From assembly GCF_047948215.1 (NCBI RefSeq), contig NC_134456.1:60217029-60281028 (forward strand): 64,000 nt of DNA, read 5' to 3'. Of the stretch, positions 47,910-57,988 are shown one piece after another (positions within the stretch are counted from its first letter, which is position 1; every line of letters starts with the position of its first letter). The position numbers were made by a program, and so were the translations under genes. Below the pieces are notes generated by a model. The model made no database searches and was not told the origin of the DNA. It saw only the letters and a list, made by a program, of their open reading frames with translations. The DNA comes from Lycorma delicatula (taxonomy: Eukaryota > Arthropoda > Insecta > Hemiptera > Fulgoridae).

Positions 47910-50053
47910 TGGTAAAATACACATACATACACACACAAAATTTCTTACATCAAACTCATATATCGTCTCCGTTCCGTTGCGGGTAAAAAGGTTCAACGGA
48001 CAAAATAAAATCGTGAAGTAGCGAAAAATTAAAAATTTTTTAAATAATTAATAAGAAAATTCAACAAATTGTTTACTCGGAAAAGCGTTGAATTTATTCT
48101 ATCAATATTTTCTTCACAAAAATTAAATAAGTAATGGTAAAAAAAACTTAAACAGAAAAATGGAAAAATAGGTTGGGGATTTGAGGTGATATTTTAGGTC
48201 TTTATAAGTTAAAAGAATCTAACGGCTTAACAACCAAATAACGTGTTCTGTTTTATTCATGGAATCATAACATTTTATTATGGTAGTATCCTTAACTATT
48301 TACTAGTACAATCTACTTTCACTTATTTCATAATTTTTACTTTTTAGTTTTTTTTTTAAATTTCTTATATTAATCGTCCATTTCTTTCTAACCGATAGAA
48401 TCTAGTATATTAATAAAGATAAAACAAGTTATAAAAAGTTGCTTATATCTGTTCGGAAATGTTTTTAAAATTTTTATAAGAAAGAAAACTGAGACTTGAT
48501 AACTTGCATTAATTATTTCTTGTTCTAGTTAAGCATAAAATTCCGCAAGTCAAAATTTTCCTCAAGGTGATTTGAGAGTGTATTCCTTTTATATTACTGA
48601 TAATGTTTTATTTCTTTAAAGAAATAAGTCCTAAGATTTCATTATGAATTTTCTTAATCTTTCCGAATTATAAGTTTCAACTTTATAAAAATGTCTAAAT
48701 TTCAAATAAATAATTTTTAATAATTTTTAAAATTTACTTTGTTTTTCATAACATTCGTTAATTAATTAATTAATATATAATTAAATTATTTTTTATTGAT
48801 TTTGCCAATGAAATTATATACTTTTTTAAATTATTTTTGGTCGTCCAGTGTATAAAACTTGTTGTAAAATAAAAACATAAAATAAAATTTTTTTAAGATA
48901 AATCCTTAAAACAATAATAAGAGCGCGTTTCCATTTATTTATTTATTTTTTTGACAAAGAAAAAGAAAGTGTTACAATTATTGCTATATAGGTTTATCAA
49001 ATAATAAATTGCGGTCTTCATTTTTTTTTTATACTTAGCGTTGTTTTACAAAAAATTATAAAATAAAATGAAATTGAAAAAATCATTTGTAGTTTAAAAG
49101 AAAAATAAATATCAGTAATTTTAAAAATTGCAGTTTTTATAACCTACGTTTTAAAGTAAGATAAATAAATTGTTGACGTAAAACTGAATAGAAGAAATAT
49201 TATTAAAAACTATTTTCCAAAGAATTCGCTAATAATTTCAATCAAACTATCGTGATCATAAGAATTTTGTAACTCACCCAAAATAAGAGATGAACAATAG
49301 TCTAAGAAAGGATTTCTTTTTGTTGGTCAGAGGTTATCTCATTAGAAAGGCAACGATCTTAATACCAGTTCGGAATCAATTTAAAAAAGACGTGATAGGA
49401 GTGGCGGCTAAAGCCCTCGCTGCTTTACTAAAAACTCGTATTCCCTTCTACGAAAGCCTTAAACGAGAATTAATCACTTCATCGTTACCTCATTATGTTC
49501 TCTTAAAATATGAAATGAGTAGAAGTTCTTTTGGCCATATTTTTTCAACCGATATAATTTAAAAACGTGAAAATTTTTGTTATATTCAAGGTATAATGTT
49601 TATAATATTCTAAATATTGTAACATTTTAATAATGCCTTCGACATAATTTGTTTTAAGTTCTCCATAAAGTAGTTTTTTATAATTTAATTTTTTAACGAA
49701 ACTTTTGCTTCCATTCCCCCTCTTCATAATTACCAATTGCAAGTATTATTATTATATTTTACACAAATACGTATTTTATTTCTATACTTTTATATTTCGT
49801 ATATCTCAACTGTTTGTAGTGTAAATAAATAAATGAATCATTAAATTAAAATTTTCAGTTCGTAGTATTATAACAAACGCGTGCGCGCGCATAAACACAC
49901 TTTACACACAAAAAATTTTAACTGATTTTATGTCGGTTCAGGACCCTTAGCAGAAGAATACTAAATACCTGGGGGCTAATCATTTTATGAGCGATAAAAA
50001 TAATTGCCCTCTCTAAAATAGCCCGGAAAGCAACAGTGAGTATGTATTTGTGA
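47910..50053. other. AT-rich region without a recognised gene
   Basis: An ORF of 90 codons at 49290-49562 on the plus strand has a somewhat coding-like middle but no family I recognise and no visible splice context, so I do not call it a gene. The rest is AT-rich with homopolymers and a CG/CA-rich patch near 49876-49905. Confidence 0.45.
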
Positions 50054-50067
50054 ATATATATATATAT

Positions 50068-50128
<61 letters not shown>
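50054..50128. repeat. Compound (AT)n(GT)n microsatellite
   Basis: A run of AT (50054-50069) passes into 29 uninterrupted GT repeats (50071-50128). It is the longest pure dinucleotide tract in the window and likely to vary in length between individuals. Confidence 0.95.
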
Positions 50129-50130
<2 letters not shown>

Positions 50131-51138
50131 TCATTTTTGGTTAGTGATGAAATTCTTCACATAAAGCTCAAAGCTTCTTTGTGGGAATATAATATGCAAA
50201 CTGTTTAGCGTATGACGTTTCCGAGAAAGAATGATACGCCAATTTATTAATAAATGATGTAATGATATACATATATATTATTTACATATGTGTGTACGTG
50301 TGCGCGCGCACGTGTTTGTATACTTTCTGAACTTCTTAAAAAATCTTTTCATGTCCCTTAAAGTTACAGTGCTAACAAAGACTTTGACTGATGTTTTTCA
50401 CTGACAGCCCTGAATTTTTTCTAATGGCGTAAATTTATTTTTTTCTAACATGCAAAGAATATTTTTAAAAAATATTCATCAATTTTTAAAGCGTTGCGTA
50501 ACTTTTTCAAAACATCTTGTTTTGCATTCAGTTTTGTTTTAGAATATATTTTTTTAAATATGATTTTATTCCTACTGTACAATAACAAAATTGTTATGTA
50601 GATTTGAAGCACTACTTTTTGTTGGTTATAGCATCCAATATCGTTTGAAATGCATTTGCTTTGGAGTTTTTAAAAACAACGAACATGGTGAATACTTTGG
50701 TATATACAAATGATAGAAACAAATTACGACTGAAAAATGAACTTAGATGGAACGAAAACTTATTGCAGATCATAGATCAATACTTAAAAGGGATACATAC
50801 CAAGTTTCATATGCCAGAAAATTACATTGCAGGTGCACTTATTATACTAAGCAATTTTCAGAAAATTAAAATTATAAAGTCATATTTAAATTGTAAGTGT
50901 CCTAAAACAAATTGTTATCTAAAAATGTTTGCTATATACTCTTTAAAATCAATATAAGCATCGTATAAAAAGAAAACAACCCTTTCGAATCCATTAATTC
51001 AAAAAAAATTATTAACTGATGAGACCTAGTAGTGCTCTGAGTAAAATTCTGCTCTAAACAAAAAACCATCACATAAGAGAACACATACGAGTATATAAAA
51101 AAATATTAATTAAAAATACACTTTAGTTAACTGATGTT
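50129..51138. other. AT-rich region without a recognised gene
   Basis: Includes a self-complementary TGCGCGCGCA patch near 50301-50310. An ORF at 50661-50957 of 98 codons is lysine-, isoleucine- and asparagine-rich as expected from random AT-rich DNA, and no family is recognised. Confidence 0.45.
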
Positions 51139-51489
51139 TCAGTTAAACACTTTTTTCAGTTCATCAGTGTTTATCCCCCTCCTGGAGCCGCACTTGCAAC
51201 CAAGCATAAACACAGCTCCAGGGGGTGCCATCGCCTCAAACTGCTTAGTCGAGAACTGACGTTCCCCTCACACAGCCGCGGACTCGCTTTAATTAGACGC
51301 CATACCTTTAATGAGAGGACTTCGAAGAGATCCTCCTACCAGGACTCCGGTCTTAACTCAATTGAGGAATCTTAAAGGGATCCCCCACCAGAACAACGGT
51401 CTTACTTTACCCCCTCATCGAAGTCCGATCGGAACACTAAGGGATTCCCTGTCCAATCACCGGCAGTGGGACATCTAAGGGGCCCACTC
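51139..51489 (-). mobile_element. Probable LINE 5' region (repeated leader and short ORF1 start), inverted
   Basis: This GC-rich block lies directly before the R1-like RT remnant but appears to read the other way. On the minus strand a 30-codon ORF (51231 to 51139) starts MAPPGAVFMLGCKCGSRRG and stops early. In front of its ATG, again on the minus strand, is a leader with two or three diverged repeats about 51-63 bases long (starts near 51313, 51364 and 51427 on the plus strand, each with GAGGA or GGAAC, GGATC or GGATT, and CCAGGACTCCGG-like words). A leader with such repeats before an ORF suggests a LINE 5' end. I infer the inversion; the ORF has no family that I can name. Confidence 0.4.
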
Positions 51490-53525
51490 CTCCTGGACAA
51501 GGCTGTCCCAGCCTTGAAGGTGATGAATATTGCTTCCTCAAGTGTATGTAGGTATGTGTTAGGTGTTTTTATGGATATATCCGGGGCTTTTAATAACTTA
51601 CCGTGGCCCTCTGACTTGTTTGAAATGTAGAAACGTGGTTGTAAGTAGAATGAAATAAAGATTCTCTCAAGTTTTTTCAGCCATCGAACCGTCGCCCTCC
51701 GTGATGGCAGTGCAGAAGCAGGAAAGACCCTATCCAAAGAGTGCCCACAGGCCAGTACCCTTCTTTGCATAATTGAGTTCAATTCTATGTTACGGTTGAG
51801 GTTGCCTAGTGGTTACCGCATTATTACTTATGCGGATGATGGGCTATTGCTGATTGAAGAGGTACTCGCGGAACGAGATAGAACTCCCAGCTGCCCGTAC
51901 ATGTGAGATTCTTAGCTTGTGGAGTGTCCAACATAAAATGGTTTTCATCCTCAAAAAAACCACAATGATTTTGTTGAAGGGTCGGCTGGCCCATTCATGC
52001 CGAGCACGGATTTTCAATGGCCGGCCTTCCCATTAGGTATGTTTCTGTTCATAAATACTCGGGTGTAATCCTTGATGAGAATCTTCGATTCAAGAAACAC
52101 TTTCAATATATTGCCAAGAAGGCTGTTGCTGTCTATTTTGGAATTCGCAGAGTTACCCATCCCGATTGGGGGTTGAATTCCGTACCATGCGTATCCTCTA
52201 CAAAAGTGAGGGTAAGGCTATTATGTTATACGCTGCGCCTCTCTGGGTTCATCCTCATGATCTTTAGGTGTTATAGGGACATTATTTTGAGAGCCCAGCG
52301 TTTCCTTCTGTTGGCTGCTGTCGGCAGTTACAGGACTTTGTCACGGGAGGCAGCTTGTGTTATTGCTGGCATTAAGCCGATAGATATACTTCCTTAAGGA
52401 AGAACTTAAGGAACGTCATATTTCCAAACAGGATGGTCTTTCAACTTTAGAATGTATGCGGAAAATTGAAGATCAGAGTTTTACAACTGAGAAAGCCAGG
52501 TGGGATGACTCCCCTATTGGTCGTTACACGTGTGGCATATTTCCAATTGTGTTTGATTTGCACGTGGTTAGGTGGATTTCTCCCAATCGGTATATTACGC
52601 AATTCCTTTCCGGGCATGATGCTTTTTGGAGAGATTGGCTAGGTTTCGTTTATTAGATTCAGGTCTACGTCCGGATTGCGAGGTTGATGACACGGAGGAC
52701 CATGGCCTCCATGTCTGACCCTGGTACGAGGTTGAACGTACCAGAGTAGTTGAGAGAGTGAACTCCTTTCTGGATCTCCAAGTTAATTGGAAGGTCCATA
52801 GCCAATGGTCGATAGTGGGTGGTTTCTTCCGTTTCCTTACATTACTTAGATCGGCTAAAGGTGTTTAAACGGAATAGGATTCCGGCTAGGGTTTTGGCCG
52901 GGGATAAGCGTTTTGGCAACGAGCTTCGGTTAATTCAATAGCAATGATTGTTGAAGTCGAGTGGCGGAGCCGCTGCCGGCGAGGGGTGACTGCGCTACCG
53001 AGGGCATGGTAATCCATGCAGCCGTGAAGTGGGGCACTGTCTTGCCGAGGGCGGTCTTCAGGTATGATATTTATAGTGGTGATAGGATGCATGTCTGAAT
53101 TCCGTTATTAAGTATAACACATTTTGAACGGTACGAGTTTAGCATTGTATTGACTCGTTACTTAGTCGGTAGTTGCGGAATTTACAGTCACAAGCGTTGG
53201 TATTAAAACTGGGCTAGGCACGGAGTTCACGCTTCCACACACTCGGTTAGAGGGTGATATTGTAGGAAAAGAAGAGTGAAGATGTTCGAAAGAAGCCTAA
53301 AGGGAAGGCGTCGGCTGAGATAATAATTTTTACTGATGTAAATGTCTGCCGAAGCATTTGCATCGGTGACATCCCGATTGAGGCCTAGCTGATGACTGTG
53401 AGATGTAGTCAGAAGGTTTAAAGACGGACCTCCGGTAAAGACCGTTAGGCTCGGAACGGAGGGGGTGGTGTAGCGACCGGAGTCGCCACTAGATGGGTGT
53501 CTTCTCCTACGGGGTTGGGGTATTA
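51490..53525 (+). pseudogene. R1-like LINE: reverse transcriptase to 3' end, broken
   Basis: On the plus strand the frames give, in order: RYVLGVFMDISGAFNNLPW (51555-51610, first catalytic aspartate), RTVALRDGSAEAGKTLSKEC (near 51690), LPSGYRIITYADDGLLLIEE (near 51810-51865, intact YADD box), KMVFILKKTTMILLKGRLA (about 51935-51990), PIRYVSVHKYSGVILDENLR then FKKHFQYIAKKAVAVYFGIR (52030-52150), RFLLLAAVGSYRTLSREAAC (near 52300) and ITQFLSGHDAFWRDW (near 52590). The end has a C-x-C...H pattern (RPDCEVDDTEDHG, near 52670), the nucleic-acid-binding knuckle found at the C-terminus of R1-clade ORF2. Stops and shifts are numerous. About 650 bases of GC-rich 3' untranslated sequence follow, to roughly 53525, where the composition drops sharply. 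The endonuclease domain is missing. Confidence 0.85.
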
Positions 53526-54129
53526 TTTTTTGAAAACGTTATCCTCTATATTCATTTATTTATATTCATTATCTATATTCATTTATCATATATTTAGAAA
53601 TTAAAACTTTTTGGTTTTAAGATTTAAAAAAAAAAATTAAAGTAAAAAGATTTCAATTAAAAATAAGTAAAATATGGATAATTTTATTTGAACATTATTC
53701 TTCAGTCGTTCCTCTATTTTGTTAAGGAAAAAGGATCTACTGAATTACATTCCCGAAATAGATATTTTTAAATGAAATTAGCAATTGGTTTTCTTTTTGC
53801 TAATTTCGTGTGGTTTAGTTATTTGCTCAAATGAACTCTAAATGAAAGAAATTATTTTTTATTATAATAAAAAATAGGTGACAACAAAACTTGTAATATT
53901 TTTCTGGCACTGGTTATTTTTTCTTATATAATAGAAAAATACAAATGATAAAAGTTACCTATGATTTCATTTTTGGGGTGAAGATATATAATTGTTTTAT
54001 TGTAAAATTATCATTATATATGTTTAAATAAACCAGAAAATAGTTTTAAAATATCGCTGTTTTAATTTTTTTTTGTTCCCACACCTCAAAAATCATCTTC
54101 CAAGAACGTTTTTTTGATTTTTCTTCATT
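53526..54129. other. AT-rich spacer
   Basis: AT-rich DNA after the R1-like 3' end. No gene or element was recognised. Confidence 0.55.
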
Positions 54130-54620
54130 CACTATGTTAAATCGAAGACACTAAAACAATTCCATTAAAAATGTAGGCGTAAGGGAAATTTTGGAGCAAA
54201 ACTTTTTTTAAAATGGTAATATAAGCATCCACAGATGCACTGAGCTTAATAAAAAATTTTTTCGTTTGGGGAGTTATGTATGCAAAACTTCGAGAAAATT
54301 GGTCCCAAAAACTGTCTACTCCACCCTTTGGAGTTATTGACCCAAAACGTTTACCTACAAATTGTTCCATATATATTAGTTTCTGTACAAATTTCAACAA
54401 AATCGGTTTATCCAGTCAGACATTATTAAAATTTAAACACACCAACCCACGTACATATGTACGTACGTACGAATATTTCCCGTAAGGTTTTTGCTTTTCG
54501 GGGCCCTGAGTCATGAAATATTGAGAAACGCGAAAAACCCATACCCATATTTTGTCTGATATACAACACGTTTCTTCTTGTAACATGGCTCTGGATACCA
54601 GGAAAGTAAATACGTAGTAT
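54130..54620. repeat. Possible non-autonomous interspersed repeat
   Basis: A block of moderate GC with phrases typical of insect MITEs and their relatives (ATGCAAAACTTCGAGAAAAT, AACAAAATCGGTTTATCCAG, a GTAC-rich run CACGTACATATGTACGTACG near 54450 and GGGGCCCTGAGTCATGAAAT). The two overlapping ORFs in it have no family signal. Only one copy is present here, so its ends are unknown. Confidence 0.35.
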
Positions 54621-56181
54621 TTTTTCTTTCTCTAACTGTAGTTAAAATCAAAAGAATTTTTTTTTACAAAAAAATGTTCGCAAATTTTCAGGTATTTAAA
54701 ATTATTTTCTTAATTAATTAATTTTTAAAACAGACAAGAAGCTCAGATTTTAAATTTATCCAATTCGTTTTTCTATTGATACACATGTTTATTTTTTTAT
54801 GACGCAAGAAAAAAAAAAAAAAAATCAAAGGACGGATATTACTCATAACTTAATTTAAGTGTGAAGTGGAATAAACTGGTAACAATGAGATAATCAGAAC
54901 AATGTACAAACCAAAAATTCATTGTAGATTGTAGTCTAAGGATTATGTGTAAACAAATTGAACGTAGTTTATACTGTTTCTTATATTGATTATACTGTAG
55001 ATTAGACAAATGTAGATTTTACTGTTATTTCAGTTGAAAAGAACAATCAATTAAAAGTTCCTAAGGTAATTTCACAATTAGTTTTTTCTTGTATATGTGG
55101 TTACAGTTGAAAGGAGAGAAATTTGTTTTATAATAAATAATAGTAAAACAAAAATTCTGACTAAGGTAATAATGTTTTAGAAACCATTAATTACCGGAAT
55201 TCGTTGAGATTTGTTAAGTAAATAGTAAAATTACAATTGTTTTAATTTAATTGTTTTTATTGTTTTAATTGTAAGTTAATTACAATTATTAATGTTTTGG
55301 AACATTAATAATTTTACAAAAAAGGAGATATGTTATGATCGGAAGAAATTTACTACTACTAGACTAAAAAAAAAATTTATGAATTAGAAAAAAACGAAAA
55401 AAATAAATACTTATTTTGTTGAGTGTATCGCAGCAGACACAGCCAATCAAACAGTTGAAGTAAAGAAGTTGTTGAAAGCTGATTAATAGTAAAAATTAGG
55501 CATGCCATAGTATCTGAAATCAAGTTTTAAGCCTGTTGAAATGTTTCAAAAATTCTGCTAGTCATATATATTATGATACTTAATTAATTTTGTCTTCTTC
55601 TTCTTTCTCTTGTAGCTTAGGCTTGACAATCTCTTGAGACTTAAAAATGGTCAGCCCATTGCTTTACAGGGCAATCTTTATTATATTTTCAGTTACATAT
55701 GACGTGACTTTTCCAGTTCTACTACTCGCTATGGTCGTCCTTCACTAATAGTTGTTTGTGTTTTCCTACAATTTTATAATTATAATTTTACATTGCATAA
55801 TATTTTGTATATATATATATATATATCTAATACCTCCACTTTGTATTTGAACACTTCTAGTAAAACCACAAATTCTCTAAAAATTAATGAAAGAAAAAAC
55901 TTCAACAATGGGAAAAAAATTTTATCAAACATGGCCCGTTTGTATGATTATACAATTAATAATTAAAGAACCCACTTACGAACAGTTCTTTTATATATAC
56001 GTCCAAGCGCTTTCAGAATAAAATTCTATCATCAGGAACTTAAAAATTTATATTATAATTTTAATAAAACTAAAACTTCTTTGTCATGTAAATTTGTTTA
56101 TGTAACGTAATATAATATAACAATGGTCGTCATATGTTTACCACTTAACTTCCTGTCATTATGACGTCTCCATCGTTATTT
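54621..56181. other. AT-rich region without a recognised gene
   Basis: A passage near 55975-56045 (GTCCAAGCGCTTTCAGAATA, then ATTCTATCATCAGGAACT) resembles the end of a common insect retroelement. (AT)n lies at 55808-55827. Nothing else was seen. Confidence 0.45.
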
Positions 56182-57988
56182 TTAATTATTAATTTTTTTT
56201 TTTCTTTCCGTAGGGGGATAAAAAGCTCTGCCAGCCGCCGTCAGGCCCGCACTGACGGCAGTGCGGGGCTCTCACCCGCTAAAAAACCTCCCATCCTATC
56301 ATGCAGGGTCCGGATCTAAGCCATATGGTATGTACAGCCCCGGCATGATCACCCAGGCACTCTACTATCCGAATTCGTGGGACCGGAAGGCATCTCCAGG
56401 GGTGATCGACGAGCGACGACTCCGAGGAGCCCCCGCCGCCCACCCTCAGAAGTTGGCCTCCCTTGATCACCCGTCATTGAACTCCAAGTCGCTATAGATC
56501 CGCATCTGCTCAGTCTGTTGTCGCCTCTCTTCACTGGCCTTCTCACCTATCATTGATGTGATCGTAGTAGAGACACTCCCATTTGTTGCTATTGCTGAGC
56601 ATCACCTCGATTCCATTGTTGGCCCCCTCCACACACTGATCCTCGAGCACTACTCTTAAGTGGCGCCATCTAGGGCAAAAAAACACCACATGCTGTGCTA
56701 TATCCAGTCCGCCGCAATCGTGACAGTGACTTGTATGGCATCTACCCACCCTGTACAGATAGTCCCGAAAACATCCATGTCCAGATAGGAACTGGGTGAA
56801 TTCGTAGCCTGTGTTACCATGCTTTCGCTTCACCTAGTTCCTGACGTCGCTTATGATCCCATAAGTCCACCTTTCTTGTCCGAATCTCGCCATCTGTCAC
56901 GCCAAGCCATGTAGAGACCGTCAATTGCTTCCTTTCTGTCCCGTCTACTCCTATTGAAGCTCTCATTTGCCCTTGTAAGTCTATGGGCGGTACTCCAGCT
57001 ATAACCGATGCCGCCTCGGCGCTGATCGTACGATACCCTGCTATGATACCTATGTTTAGCCTATGTTGTTGCATAAACGCCTCACGTTCCCGGTCCTCGA
57101 CAACGCTCCCAGCCATACAGGAACTCCATATAACACCACCGAAGAGTGCACACTGGCCAACAGTTTCCTTTTACCCGTCTGAGAACATTCCTCATCATTT
57201 TACTGAGCGCCTTCACCACATTTTCGCCCTTTCTCGCCGCCTCCTCAACACGTATAGCAAAATATTGGTTCTTGTCCAGCCACACGCCTAAATACTTCGC
57301 GGCTGGACTAGGCTGGACCATCGTGTGTCCCACTCTAAAATGCAATGGATGTAATCTGCGTCTTCCAGCCATAACAACCACTTCCACTTTGTCTTCAGCG
57401 AGCCGTAGACCATGAGCTATTAGCCACCTCTTAACCATGTCAGCCGCTTCTTCACCGGCCGCCATCAGTTCTTATTCTCTTTTGCGCACAATTACAAGTG
57501 CCAAATCATCGGCAAACGCTACCGGGATGACGCTCGCCGGGTAGTGCTGCCTTAGAATATTATCGAAAGCAATGCTCCACAAGGCTGGACCCAACACCGA
57601 ACTCTGAAGGACACCCTTCTCCACCGGAAATTTCGTTTCACCACCTTCCAACCTCCCCACCAGGAATCTGTTCTTAAAATATTCGTGCAACACCCTTCAC
57701 AGGTATGCCGGGATTCGTCTGGCTTCCAGCTCACGAAATATAACTTCCCATGGCAGCTCCTTAAACGCATTGCGTATATATAACAGCATGACCGCGACTA
57801 TCTCTCTCGTCCTCCGTGTTCCCTGCGATCGAATAATATTCATCACTCGACCGATCGCATCAATCACCGAGCGTCCGGGCCGAAAACCAAATTGGTCCTC
57901 ATGAAGACCCCCTGCCATCTCTACACAGTCGTTTAGTCTTCGAAGAACAAATCTTAAAATTATTAACAAGTCCCGTTAATTATTAATT
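56182..57988 (-). mobile_element. 5'-truncated R1-like LINE insertion with 13-base target-site duplication
   Basis: The insertion spans 56195-57975. Directly on both sides is TTAATTATTAATT (56182-56194 and 57976-57988), a perfect 13-base match. On the minus strand the element ends in an A-run (seen as T at 56193-56203) after a GC-rich 3' untranslated stretch. The 5' end begins inside the reverse transcriptase. Truncation, poly(A) and duplication together describe a normal LINE integration by target-primed reverse transcription. The flanks are AT-rich, so a chance match of simple sequence must be kept in mind. Confidence 0.8.
56543..57969 (-). pseudogene. R1-like reverse transcriptase with C-terminal zinc knuckle, broken by few changes
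   Basis: The first three ORFs (57969-57697, 57693-57472, 57465-57082) lie in one frame, separated only by a TGA at 57697-57699 and a TAA at 57472-57474. They read: RRLNDCVEMAGGLHEDQFGF and RPGRSVIDAIGRVMNIIRS (RT fingers), YIRNAFKELPWEVI (where the first catalytic aspartate should be; N-A-F is kept), KGVLQSSVLGPALW, then VIPVAFADDLALVIV (intact FADD box), AEDKVEVVVMAGRR and AAKYLGVWLDKN. Two frameshifts near 57170 and 57120 lead to VVEDREREAFMQQHRLNIGI, RTISAEAASVIAGVPPIDLQ (57060-56970), and one near 56825 to FTQFLSGHGCFRDYLYRVGR with CHDCGGLDIAQHVVFFCPRW (56730-56655), a CCHC-type knuckle. Decay is mild compared with the other LINEs here, so this is one of the younger copies. Amino-terminal endonuclease and ORF1 are absent through truncation. 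Confidence 0.85.

Noticed and set aside
49290..49562. 90-codon plus-strand ORF with a coding-like middle part
   Set aside because: No family motif, no splice context and no repeat partner. ORFs of this length are expected by chance in a 64 kb window.
50661..50957. 98-codon plus-strand ORF
   Set aside because: It starts at a TTG, and its residue use (K, I, N, L) is what AT-rich random sequence gives. No similarity recognised.
51402..51782. 126-codon ORF on the minus strand
   Set aside because: It is the antisense shadow of the R1-like reverse transcriptase, which has recognisable motifs on the plus strand over the same bases.
56261..57415. Plus-strand ORFs of 78, 102 and 89 codons
   Set aside because: They lie antisense to the minus-strand R1-like LINE, whose RT boxes and zinc knuckle are clear. 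The GC-richer composition merely removes stops from other frames.
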